Below, piece after piece: positions 5,566-13,965 of a DNA stretch of 35,256 nucleotides. Under the pieces are notes generated by a model. That model did no database searches and was not told where the DNA came from. It saw nothing but the letters and a program-made list of their open reading frames with translations. The stretch lies in NCBI GenBank assembly GCA_021846125.1, contig JAJZCK010000005.1, forward strand, positions 1 to 35,256, written 5' to 3'. The number at the start of each line of letters is the position of its first letter. Within the stretch, counting starts at the first letter, position 1. The position numbers and the translations under genes were made by a program. This DNA comes from Actinomycetes bacterium. GTDB lineage: Bacteria > Actinomycetota > Acidimicrobiia > Acidimicrobiales > Bog-793.

Positions 5566-8127
5566 CTCCGCGCATGCCTCGGCGACGGCGATCCGGCCCC
5601 CGGATGCCTCCACCACGTTGCCGGTGCACGCCTCGACGAACCGTCTCCCGGCGCCGGCGGGCAGGACGATCTCGGTCGAGCCGTACGAGCTCCTCCCAGC
5701 GGGAAGGTCTCCGGCAGGGGCGTACAGGAGCGACGGGAGCCGGGTCGCGATCCCGACGATCCACGGCCCGTGGCCGGTCGCGGCCCGGGCACAGGCGACG
5801 ACAGACGAAGAGGCGCGCCCGACCGGCTCGACGCCCCTGTAGGCGGCATCCCTGCCGAAGGCGTCCGGACAGGCACGCCGCCCCTCGAGGACGCTCGCCG
5901 TCACCAGGAGCTTGACATCGCCGGTGCGCCATGCGACGCGGCAGCGAGCAGCGACCCCGTCGGGCCGCACGATCCCCAGCACGCTCGGCCCCAGCACGCT
6001 CGGCCCCAGCACGCTCGGCCCCAGCACGCTCGGCCCCAGCACGCTCGGCCCCGGCACAGCCGGTCGTGACGCTCTCGATCCTGGCGTGCCGAGCGGTGAC
6101 AGCCCGAGGTCGGCGAGCCTTGCGCCGAGGGCTGCGAAGTCGACGGGGCGTCGGTTGTCAGGGTCCACGAGGGCGAGGTTCCATGCCTCGTCACCCTGGT
6201 AGCAGTCCGGTGCACCGGGCATTGTCGAGCGGAGGAGCACCCCCGTAAGGCTGAGGGTCGCGCCGAGACGCGCCACGTCGTCGACGAGCGCACCGAAGGC
6301 TGCACGGACGAGCTGGCCCTGCCCGGCGAGGGAGCGCTCGACGAGCTCGCCGATCCGGCCCTCCGCCGAGCCGTCGGGGTGGTCCCAGGTCGTCACGATC
6401 CCGGCCTCGCGCTCCCCCTTCACCATCGCTGCGCCGATCCGCGAGGAGAGCTCGCCGTACGCGGCGTCGCAGGACGAGCGATCGTCGGCTGCCGGGAGCA
6501 TCGCGAGGACCGTCTGCGCGAGGAGCCTCGTGAGTGCGAGCGAGCGCCCCGCGCTGCCGGTGCCCGGATCACCGCCGGGACCGGATCGGGGCCCGGTCGC
6601 GACGCCGAGCAGCTCGCGGTAGCGCCGCAGGCCTGCCTCGAAGGGCAGGGCGAGCTCGCTCAGCGCGTAGAGGCGGCAGCGGACGTCCCCCGAACGCTTC
6701 GTGTCGTGCGTCGTGCCGGGCACGAGCCCGGCTTGGCCGCTCGCTGCTCGCTCGCCCGCCCGTGCGTGGAGCCGCGTGAGGCCGTCGGCGCGGCTGCGGG
6801 CCGGCTGGCCACCGACCTCGCAGAAGGCGAGACGGCCCGCGAGCCGGTACCACGCGGTGTCCTCGACCCCCTTGGCCATGACCGCGCCGGAGCGTTGCTG
6901 CCACGACGTGACCGCGGCGGCGTGCGAGGGGTCGAGCAGGACGTCGAGCATCGCCGGCGATCGAGCCGTCGCGATCGCGAGCGCCTCGGCATCCTCGGCG
7001 GCTAGCGGATCCGAGTCGAGGTACGTGCGGTAGACAGGGAGCGCGACGGTGACCTCCACGAGGCTCTCGGTGCTCGTGCCGAGAGCGGCGGCCACGCACT
7101 CGAGCTCGGCTGCGAACGTGGTGCTGGCGACCGCGCGGCGGCACTCTGTCGCGCAGCTCGCGACGTCCGGCTCACCCTCGGCGGCGGCCGCCTCGGCGAG
7201 CCGGTCGCAGCCCTGCGGGTCGACGAGCGCCCCGCCGATGTCGTCGAGGGCCTCGTAGCCGGTCGTCCCGGCGACGCGCCAGGAGCGCCTGAGCGTCTCG
7301 TCACCGGTCAGGATCTTCTCGACCACAACGGGAAGACCCCCTGTTAGCTCGGCCAGCCGGCGGAGGTAGCCCGCAGGGTCCGCGAGCCCATCGACGTGGT
7401 CGACGCGTAGCCCTGTCACGAGACCGTCCGCGACGAGCCGCCCGACGAGGGCGTGCATGCGCTCGAAGACCTCAGGTCGCTCGGTGTGCACGCCGACGAG
7501 AGTGTCGATGTCGAAGAACCGTCGGTAGTTGCGGGCACTCCTGTCGTGCCAGTCGACGAGGCGGTAGTGCTGGGCGCCGAGCACCTCGGCGACGTCCTCG
7601 TCCCGTCGGAGCACTCCGCCCGTGACCGGGAGGCAGGTCCCGCCGACGGCGACGACCGGCTCGCCGTCGACCGCCGAGGTCCTCACCGAGCCCTCGGCCA
7701 GCGCCTCGTCGAGCGGTCTGTCGAGCAGGGGGAGGAGGACCTTGCCTGCGCCGGCGTCCCAGTCCACGTCGAACACCTCCGCGAGCTCCGACGCGCGGCC
7801 GTCCCTCAGCACCGCACGCCACCACGGTCCGCCCGCCCACGTCGAGAGGTGGTTCGGGACGATGTCGACGACGCAGCCGATGCCCGCTCCGGCGAGGGCC
7901 CCCGCCAGCCGCCGGAAGCCCTGCTCGCCCCCGAGCTCGGCACGCAGGTGCGACGGGTCGGTGCCGTCGTATCCGTGCGTGCTGCCGGGAACGGCCTCGG
8001 AGACCGGCGAGCAGTAGAGGTTCTCGACGCGGAGGGTCGCGAGGTGACCGACGAGCGCGGCAGCTTCGTCGAAGCCGACCGTCGGACCGAGCTGGAGCCG
8101 GTAGGTCGACCCCATCTCCGGCGTCAC
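5536..8127 (-). CDS. treY: Maltooligosyl trehalose synthase TreY (GH13)
   Basis: TreY isomerises the reducing-end alpha-1,4 bond of maltooligosaccharides to alpha,alpha-1,1, giving maltooligosyl trehalose, the substrate of TreZ encoded just upstream. The 863-residue protein opens with the family-typical STYRLQLGPTVGFDEAA. Motifs are DIVPNH (88-93), GLRVDHVDGLADP with nucleophile D243, acid/base E270 in VVVEKI, and TTHDTKRSGD with H474/D475. GTG at 8127 is chosen because it overlaps the treZ stop as GTGA; an ATG at 8115 is the alternative. A longer open frame upstream is arginine-rich shadow of treZ. A run of five PSVLG repeats at about residues 694-719, encoded by a 15-bp minisatellite, is an insertion unlike the rest of the protein. 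This is the last gene of the operon. Confidence 0.94.
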   Translation of the reverse strand: MTPEMGSTYRLQLGPTVGFDEAAALVGHLATLRVENLYCSPVSEAVPGSTHGYDGTDPSHLRAELGGEQGFRRLAGALAGAGIGCVVDIVPNHLSTWAGGPWWRAVLRDGRASELAEVFDVDWDAGAGKVLLPLLDRPLDEALAEGSVRTSAVDGEPVVAVGGTCLPVTGGVLRRDEDVAEVLGAQHYRLVDWHDRSARNYRRFFDIDTLVGVHTERPEVFERMHALVGRLVADGLVTGLRVDHVDGLADPAGYLRRLAELTGGLPVVVEKILTGDETLRRSWRVAGTTGYEALDDIGGALVDPQGCDRLAEAAAAEGEPDVASCATECRRAVASTTFAAELECVAAALGTSTESLVEVTVALPVYRTYLDSDPLAAEDAEALAIATARSPAMLDVLLDPSHAAAVTSWQQRSGAVMAKGVEDTAWYRLAGRLAFCEVGGQPARSRADGLTRLHARAGERAASGQAGLVPGTTHDTKRSGDVRCRLYALSELALPFEAGLRRYRELLGVATGPRSGPGGDPGTGSAGRSLALTRLLAQTVLAMLPAADDRSSCDAAYGELSSRIGAAMVKGEREAGIVTTWDHPDGSAEGRIGELVERSLAGQGQLVRAAFGALVDDVARLGATLSLTGVLLRSTMPGAPDCYQGDEAWNLALVDPDNRRPVDFAALGARLADLGLSPLGTPGSRASRPAVPGPSVLGPSVLGPSVLGPSVLGPSVLGIVRPDGVAARCRVAWRTGDVKLLVTASVLEGRRACPDAFGRDAAYRGVEPVGRASSSVVACARAATGHGPWIVGIATRLPSLLYAPAGDLPAGRSSYGSTEIVLPAGAGRRFVEACTGNVVEASGGRIAVAEACAELPVALLLPA
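5974..6063. repeat. 15-bp minisatellite inside treY
   Basis: Five perfect tandem copies of CCCCAGCACGCTCGG (plus-strand reading) run from 5974 to 6048, followed by one degenerate copy to 6063. The unit is a multiple of three, so each copy adds a PSVLG pentapeptide to TreY without changing frame. The repeat sits in a probable loop near the C-terminal domain. Confidence 0.95.
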
Positions 8128-9989
8128 CGCCCGACCCGCGGTCCGTGCTCGCGTACCTCCACTGCGACGACGGCGGCGTAGCCTTCCAGCACGAGCTCCG
8201 GCGCGGGTGCGTCGGGTCCTCCCACGACGTCCCCGGGTGCCAGGCCCCTCGCTCCGCGCGCAGCCCGGACCTCCCATCGTCGCCCGCCGAGAAGGGGGAT
8301 CCCGACCGCTGCCGGAGCGGCCTCTCCTCCGCCGTGGGGTTGTCGGGCAAAGCGGCAGATCGTGACGACCGCCGGTGCGTCGAGGTAGGCGCCGGCTCGA
8401 CGAAGGAGTGCCAGGGTGGACGTGGAGACGTCTGCTGCCGGTGTCGCGAGGGCGGGCTCCAGGGAGCCGAGGGCCGGCTCGGACCTTCGCAGAGCGAGCA
8501 GGGTTCTCTGCCAATCGAGGAGGTCTGCATGGGGTGCGGACCCGGCGCGGGTGCGGTCCGGGCGGCTCGCCGCGAACGTGGCGGGGTCCTGCGGGTCGAG
8601 CGTGTCACCGCTGAGCTCGGCCGCGCGGCCACGGCGCACCGCCCGCGCGAGCTCGGGGTCGTCGTGGCTCGTGAAGAAGTGGAAGGGTGTCGTCTCGCCG
8701 TATTCCTCGCCCATGAAGCGAAGTGGGACGAAGGGTGCAAGAAGTGTGCACAAGGTGATCGGGTACTGCGCCGCGAGGGGAAGAGCGCTCGCGAGCCGCT
8801 CCCCCCGCCCGGCGTTCGCGATCTGGTCGTGGTTCTGCGCGAACACGACGAGGCGGTCGCCGCTCGTCTCGGGGGGAAGTGGGGCTCCGTGGCGTCGCCC
8901 GAAGCTCTGCGAGTGTCGACCGGCGAGGACCCAGCCGCGACACGACGCCGTGCCGAGATCGGCGAGACCGTGGAAGTCGGCGAAGAAGCGGTCCTTCTCG
9001 CCCGTGAGCGTCGATCGCAGCGCGTGGTGGAAGTCGTCGTCCCACGACGCGTCGCAGCCGAGCCCGCCTGCCGCGACCGCAGCGGTGAGCCGCGGGTCGT
9101 TCGCGGGGCTCTCCGCAGTGACGGTCACGGTGCGGCCGAGGGCCCGGCCGAGCGCGGAGAGCGTGGTCGTCAGCTCGGCGAGGAACGGCGACGCGCTCGT
9201 GTCGACGATCTCGTGGACGGCGTCGAGCCGCAGCCCGTCGACGCCGAGCTCGCCGACCAGATAGCAGGCGTGCTCGACGAAGTAGGCCCGCACGGCGTCG
9301 CTGCCGGGACCGTCGACGTTCACGGCGTCGCCCCACGGCGTGCGGTAGCGGTCGGTGAAGTACGGCCCGAAGTGACCATGGACGGCGCCCTCGGGGCCGA
9401 TGTGGTTGTAGACGGCGTCGACGACGACGGCGATCCCCCGTTCGTGCGCCGCCTCGACGAGGGCGGCGAGACCGTCCGGGCCCCCGTAGCTCGACTGGAC
9501 CGCGAAGGGGAAGACGCCGTCGTAGCCCCAGTTCCGCGGTCCGGAGAACTCCGCGACGGGCATCAGCTCGATCACGGAGTACCCGGCACGGGCGAGGTCG
9601 TCCAGCCCTTCGGCGACACCAGCGAACGTGCCCGCCGGGCTGAACGTCCCCACGTGCAGCTCGCAGATCACCTGGGCTGCGAGCGGGACGCCCCGCCAGC
9701 TGGCGGGCGAGGGCGCGCGCGTGGCGACGACCTCGGATGCGCCATGCACGCCGTCGGGTTGCGAGCGCGAGGCAGGGTCGGCGAAGGGCCCCTGGTCGTC
9801 GAGCAGGTAGCGGTAGCGCGTCCCCGGTCCCGCTCCCTCGAGAGTCGCAGCGTGGTAGCCGTCGCCGACAGCGGCGAGGTGCTCCCTGCGGCCGTCGTCG
9901 CAGACGAGCGTCACGATTGAGGCACGTGGTGCCCACACGCGGAAGTGTGTCGCGTGCTCGCCGAGCACGCGTGGTCCGTGGAGGCTCAC
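8124..9989 (-). CDS. treZ: Maltooligosyl trehalose trehalohydrolase TreZ (GH13)
   Basis: TreZ hydrolyses the alpha-1,4 bond next to the trehalose unit of maltooligosyl trehalose and releases free trehalose. The 621-residue product has an N-terminal beta domain (about 1-100, opening GEHATHFRVWAPRA), the GH13 barrel from about 105, and a C-terminal beta domain. Motifs are DAVYNH (191-196), DGLRLDAVH (251-259, nucleophile D256), acid/base E293 in TAES, and AQNHDQIAN further on. GTG at 9989 overlaps the glgB stop as GTGA and gives the expected family length; an upstream open frame reaching 10286 is a shadow inside glgB. The 3' end overlaps treY by 4 nt, so TreZ and TreY are likely made in step. 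Confidence 0.95.
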   Translation of the reverse strand: MSLHGPRVLGEHATHFRVWAPRASIVTLVCDDGRREHLAAVGDGYHAATLEGAGPGTRYRYLLDDQGPFADPASRSQPDGVHGASEVVATRAPSPASWRGVPLAAQVICELHVGTFSPAGTFAGVAEGLDDLARAGYSVIELMPVAEFSGPRNWGYDGVFPFAVQSSYGGPDGLAALVEAAHERGIAVVVDAVYNHIGPEGAVHGHFGPYFTDRYRTPWGDAVNVDGPGSDAVRAYFVEHACYLVGELGVDGLRLDAVHEIVDTSASPFLAELTTTLSALGRALGRTVTVTAESPANDPRLTAAVAAGGLGCDASWDDDFHHALRSTLTGEKDRFFADFHGLADLGTASCRGWVLAGRHSQSFGRRHGAPLPPETSGDRLVVFAQNHDQIANAGRGERLASALPLAAQYPITLCTLLAPFVPLRFMGEEYGETTPFHFFTSHDDPELARAVRRGRAAELSGDTLDPQDPATFAASRPDRTRAGSAPHADLLDWQRTLLALRRSEPALGSLEPALATPAADVSTSTLALLRRAGAYLDAPAVVTICRFARQPHGGGEAAPAAVGIPLLGGRRWEVRAARGARGLAPGDVVGGPDAPAPELVLEGYAAVVAVEVREHGPRVGR

Positions 9990-11935
9990 CGGTCGGGCGG
10001 ATCCTGGGGCGCGACGAGATCCTGCCGGACGGGCGACGCGAATGCCACGATCCCGAGCGGGGGTATCGCGCATTCGAAGCTCGCCGGACGGCCGGCGAAC
10101 GGCTCGCCGGTCGCTTCCACGCCACCCAGGTTCCCGACCCCCGAGCCGCCGTAGTCGGTGCTGTCGCTGTTGAGCACCTCGTGCCAATGCCCGCGAGCAG
10201 GGACGCCGAGACGCCGGCGCCGCGGGACGGGCGTGAAGTTCGCGACCGCGACGACGGTCTCGATGCCGCGCCCGGCGCGCAACCACGCGAGGACACCGTC
10301 GTCGGCGGCGTCCGCGACGAGCCAGGCGAACCCTTCACCCTCCAGGTCGTGTCCGTGAAGCGCCTCGAGGTCGCGGTAGCAGCGGTTGCAGTCGGCGACG
10401 AAGCGCGCGACACCCGCGTGGTCGGGATGGTCGAGCAGGGACCACTCGATCTCCGACTCGTGGTCCCACTCCTTCCAGGTAGCGAGCTCGCTGCCCATGA
10501 AGAGCAGCTTCTTGCCCGGAAGCAGCCACTGGTAGCCGTAGAGCAGGCGCAGGTTCGCGCGTCGTTGCCAGTCGTCACCGGGCATCTTCGAGGCGAGCGA
10601 GCCCTTGCCGTGGACGACCTCGTCGTGGGAGAGCGGCAGGAGGTAGCGCTCGCTCGTCGCGTATAGGGCGCGGAAGGTGAGCTCGTTGTAGTGGAAGCGC
10701 CGGTGCGCGGGGTCGCGGGCGAGGTGGGTCAAGGTGTCGTGCATCCAGCCCATGTCCCACTTGAGAGAGAAGCCGAGGCCCCCCTCGCCCGTCGGCCGGG
10801 TGACGCCTGGCCACGCGGTCGACTCCTCAGCGACGGTGAGCACTCCTGGGAAGCCGGTGTGCACCGCGTCGTTCACCTCCCGGAGGAAGCGGATCGCGTC
10901 GAGGTCCTCGCGGCCGCCGAAGGGGTTGGGCGTCCAGCTGCCGGAGCCTCGCGAATAGTCGAGGTAGAGCATCGAGGCGACTGCGTCGACGCGCAACCCG
11001 TCGGCGTGGTAGCGGTCGAGCCAGAAGCAGGCGGACGAGGCGAGGAAGGAGCGGACCTCGTGCCGGCCGTAGTTGAACTCGAAGCTCCCCCAGTCGGGAT
11101 GGATCGCCCGCCGCGGGTCTGCGTGCTCGTAGAGGTGCGTGCCGTCGAGCTCCTCGAGGGCGAACGCGTCCGTGGCGAAGTGCGACGGCACCCAGTCGAG
11201 CAGGACGCCGACGCCGGCCGCGTGGAGCTCGTCGACGAGGTGTGCGAACCCCGCCGGCGGTCCGTAGCGGGCTGAGGGCGCGAAGAAGCCCGTCGTCTGG
11301 TAGCCCCACGAGCCGTAGAAGGGGTGCTCCATGACCGGCATGAGCTCGACGTGGGTGAAGCCGAGCCGCGTGACGTGCTCGACGAGAGGACCGGCGATCT
11401 GGTCGTAGCTCAGCAGCTCTCCGTGGGGCCCGTGCCGCCAGGAGCCGAGGTGGACCTCGTAGGCGCTCATCGCCTCCGTTCCCGCCTGTCTGCTTGCACG
11501 GCTCGCCATCCACGCTTGGTCGTGCCAGGCGAAGTCGAGAGTGGCGAGCACCGACGCGGTCGCAGGCGCGTCCTCGGAGCAGAAGGCGAGCGGGTCGGCC
11601 TTCTCGTGCCTGCCCGCCGGCGAGTCGATCGCGTACTTGTACCGCGTGCCGTCCCCGACGTCGCCGACGACGCCGGCCCAGATCCCCGACGATCCCCGGG
11701 GTTCGAGCTGGTCGGTCCCGGCGGTCCAGCCGTTGCCGTCGTGCACGACCGACACCGCCGTAGCGCTCGGTGCCCATATCGCGAAGTGCGCATAGCCCGG
11801 CGACTCAGCCAGCAGGTGTCCCCCGAGGCAGTCGTAGAGGCGGTAGTGGCGTCCCTCGTTGAACAGGTAGCGGTCGAGCTCGCCGACGAGCTCGACCCGA
11901 GGTGGGGTGGCGGACCTGTCTCGACGTGCGGTCAT
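9986..11935 (-). CDS. glgB: 1,4-alpha-glucan branching enzyme GlgB
   Basis: GlgB cuts an alpha-1,4 chain and re-attaches it as an alpha-1,6 branch, acting on the linear glucan made by GlgE. The 649-residue protein has a CBM48 domain (about 20-125), the GH13 barrel and a C-terminal beta domain. Branching-enzyme motifs are ELMPVMEHP (197-205), DWVPSHF (247-253), DGLRVDAVASMLYLDYSR (312-329, nucleophile D317), VAEEST with acid/base E370, and LSHDEVVHGKGSL with H437/D438. It is shorter than the roughly 730-residue actinobacterial GlgB proteins that carry an extra N-terminal N1 module. ATG at 11935 overlaps the malQ stop as ATGA, and its own stop overlaps the treZ start. Confidence 0.96.
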   Translation of the reverse strand: MTARRDRSATPPRVELVGELDRYLFNEGRHYRLYDCLGGHLLAESPGYAHFAIWAPSATAVSVVHDGNGWTAGTDQLEPRGSSGIWAGVVGDVGDGTRYKYAIDSPAGRHEKADPLAFCSEDAPATASVLATLDFAWHDQAWMASRASRQAGTEAMSAYEVHLGSWRHGPHGELLSYDQIAGPLVEHVTRLGFTHVELMPVMEHPFYGSWGYQTTGFFAPSARYGPPAGFAHLVDELHAAGVGVLLDWVPSHFATDAFALEELDGTHLYEHADPRRAIHPDWGSFEFNYGRHEVRSFLASSACFWLDRYHADGLRVDAVASMLYLDYSRGSGSWTPNPFGGREDLDAIRFLREVNDAVHTGFPGVLTVAEESTAWPGVTRPTGEGGLGFSLKWDMGWMHDTLTHLARDPAHRRFHYNELTFRALYATSERYLLPLSHDEVVHGKGSLASKMPGDDWQRRANLRLLYGYQWLLPGKKLLFMGSELATWKEWDHESEIEWSLLDHPDHAGVARFVADCNRCYRDLEALHGHDLEGEGFAWLVADAADDGVLAWLRAGRGIETVVAVANFTPVPRRRRLGVPARGHWHEVLNSDSTDYGGSGVGNLGGVEATGEPFAGRPASFECAIPPLGIVAFASPVRQDLVAPQDPPDR

Positions 11936-13965
11936 CGGCGTCTCCTGGGCTCGCTGCGGCGCGCTGCGTCCAGCCTCGCGAGTATCTCGCGCGCCTTCGG
12001 ATCCGCGGCGATCTCGTCGAGCCGGCGCGCGTGGCGGCGGGCGAAGTTCGCGTGCTCGGTCGTCGTGCCCGGAAGGTTATGCGCGTCGAGCTCTGCCCAG
12101 AGGTCCTCGGCCTGGACGAGGACGAGCCTGGCGTCCGAGCTGCCGAGCTCCTCGAGCACGGCGGACAGCACGGCGAGAGGATCGCTCGCCCGGGCCGGGT
12201 CGAGTGCCCCGGAGCCTACGAGGCGTTCCACGAGGGCGGACCTCGCCTCGCCTCGCCTCGACTGCTCCGTAGCCGCCAGGGCCGCAGGCAGCAAGCCGAG
12301 GTCGGCGCGCAGCGCGATGTCGCTCCCGCCGAACCACCCCGCGAACGTCGCGGTGTCGTGCGTGTCGACAAGAGCGACGCCGCCGCGCCGGGTGCGCAGC
12401 CGACGGGTGGGCTGGTGCTCGAGAGCGAACACGGCGACGTCCATGCCGGCGACGCCATGGCTCGTGAGGGTCGACCGGAGCCTTCGCTCGACGGTGCCGA
12501 GGTCTTCGCCGACGAGCGACGATCGTGCGTTCCAGGCCTCCAGGCTCGCCACCGCGAGGATCTCGTCGAGGGGGTAGCGGACGTAGGCACCTTGGTCCGG
12601 CGGGGTGCCGTCGGGCACCCACCACAGCCGCGACCAGCCGAGGACGTGGTCGACCCGCAGCGCTGCCGCGTGGCGCAGGCCGTGGGCGAGGCACGCCCTC
12701 GTCGTCCGGTATCCGCTGGCGCGCTCCGCGGCCGGATGGGGGGGCGGGAACCCCCAGCACTGGCCCGAGGTGAAGAAGGCGTCGGGCGGCGCGCCTATCG
12801 ACATGTCGCGTACGTAGGCGTCAGGCCAGGCCCACGGGTCGTAGCCGGAAGCAGCGCAGCCGACCGGAAGGTCGAGCACCAGCCCGACGCCTTGCGCTCG
12901 CAGGGACTGAGCGGTCTCGGCGAGCTGGGCGTCTGTCACCCACTGGGCATAGGCGTGGCGCCGTTCGGCTTGCGGGCTCACCTCTGCTTCGGGGATCGTG
13001 CCGGCGCGCCAGGGCCCGGGCCAACGCCGGGGGTCGGGTCCCGCCGCCTCGATGCCCGCCCGGAAGCGCGCGTACCGCAAGAGCTCCGGCTGCTCCGCAA
13101 GGTACCCGCGGAACGCGGTGAGCCGTGCGCCGCCCGTCGCCTCGAGGGTGCGCACCGCCTCGTCGAGCAGCGGTCTCGCCGCCGCTGCCCGCCCCGCGAG
13201 GTCGGCCGGCATCCTCGCAGTCGCGTCCCGTCCTCGGTCGACAGATCCGGCAATGTCCCTGCGGCCTGCGATCTCGGGCACGCGCGCGAGGTCGAGATAG
13301 GCCTCGTTCCAGAACATCCTGCTCACGGGCGAGTACGGATGCTGGCCCGGCGCGGCTCCGTCGGCGGTCGAGAGCTCGGCGAGCAGCGGCAGGGTGGCGA
13401 CCGCGTCACCGCCGCACCGTGCGACGAGACTGCCGAGCTCTTCGAGCGAGGTGAGGTCACCCGTCGGTAGGCAGCGCCGGTCCCGGACGGCGTAGAGCGG
13501 CGCGACGATCCCCCACGAGCGGTCGCGCGTGCCGAGGCCGCCGAGGTCTGCGCGTGAAGGGGCGGAGACGACACGTGCCACCGTTCGCCCCGAGCCCCCG
13601 GCGTCGGCGATCTCGTGGACCCCGTAGGGCAGGCGGGCCGGCGGGGTGCCACGAGGGCCGGGGCCGGTGGTCCCGACACGTCCGAGGCGCTCGCCGCCCT
13701 CACTTCGTAGCTCGAAGCTGGCGAGGGTGCCCTCGTCGACGCCGAGGCCGGCGAGCGCACGGGGCTCGGGCACGACGCCGTCCCAGGCGACGACGACGGG
13801 AGGCGGAGCGTCTCGTGCGGTGCCGCTGGTCAGCGTGTCGACGATCGCGGTCAACGTCGCGTCGCCGACGCTCCTTGCCTCACCCCAGGCGTCCGTGTAG
13901 CGGCAGACGACGCCGTGGCGCCGGGCTGCCCGCTCGAGAGCAGCGCGTGCCGAGCTGCTGCTCAA
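11932..13965 (-). CDS. malQ: 4-alpha-glucanotransferase MalQ (GH77)
   Basis: MalQ, or amylomaltase, moves maltooligosaccharide segments between chains and so adjusts chain length for TreY and GlgB. The 677-residue protein has an N-terminal extension (about 1-135), then the GH77 barrel with SAPSRADLGGLGTRDRSWG (135-152) and HPYSPVSRMFWNEAYLDL (209-226). Catalytic residues are nucleophile D439 in RVDHVLGW, acid/base E487 in GEDLGTV, and D537 in THDTATFAGW. The start is taken as TTG at 13965 because it overlaps the glgE stop as TTGA, the same junction type as at the other internal boundaries; longer frames reaching 14244 run through glgE in basic shadow sequence. The stop overlaps glgB by 4 nt. 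Confidence 0.93.
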   Translation of the reverse strand: MSSSSARAALERAARRHGVVCRYTDAWGEARSVGDATLTAIVDTLTSGTARDAPPPVVVAWDGVVPEPRALAGLGVDEGTLASFELRSEGGERLGRVGTTGPGPRGTPPARLPYGVHEIADAGGSGRTVARVVSAPSRADLGGLGTRDRSWGIVAPLYAVRDRRCLPTGDLTSLEELGSLVARCGGDAVATLPLLAELSTADGAAPGQHPYSPVSRMFWNEAYLDLARVPEIAGRRDIAGSVDRGRDATARMPADLAGRAAAARPLLDEAVRTLEATGGARLTAFRGYLAEQPELLRYARFRAGIEAAGPDPRRWPGPWRAGTIPEAEVSPQAERRHAYAQWVTDAQLAETAQSLRAQGVGLVLDLPVGCAASGYDPWAWPDAYVRDMSIGAPPDAFFTSGQCWGFPPPHPAAERASGYRTTRACLAHGLRHAAALRVDHVLGWSRLWWVPDGTPPDQGAYVRYPLDEILAVASLEAWNARSSLVGEDLGTVERRLRSTLTSHGVAGMDVAVFALEHQPTRRLRTRRGGVALVDTHDTATFAGWFGGSDIALRADLGLLPAALAATEQSRRGEARSALVERLVGSGALDPARASDPLAVLSAVLEELGSSDARLVLVQAEDLWAELDAHNLPGTTTEHANFARRHARRLDEIAADPKAREILARLDAARRSEPRRRR

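Noticed and set aside
8145-9920. Long plus-strand open frame opposite treZ
   Set aside because: It is antisense to a clearly conserved GH13 gene and its translation is low-complexity Arg/Val/Glu-rich, as expected for a shadow frame in GC-rich DNA.
12241-12262. CGCCT short repeat inside malQ
   Set aside because: Only about three copies in coding sequence; it could arise by chance from codon bias.
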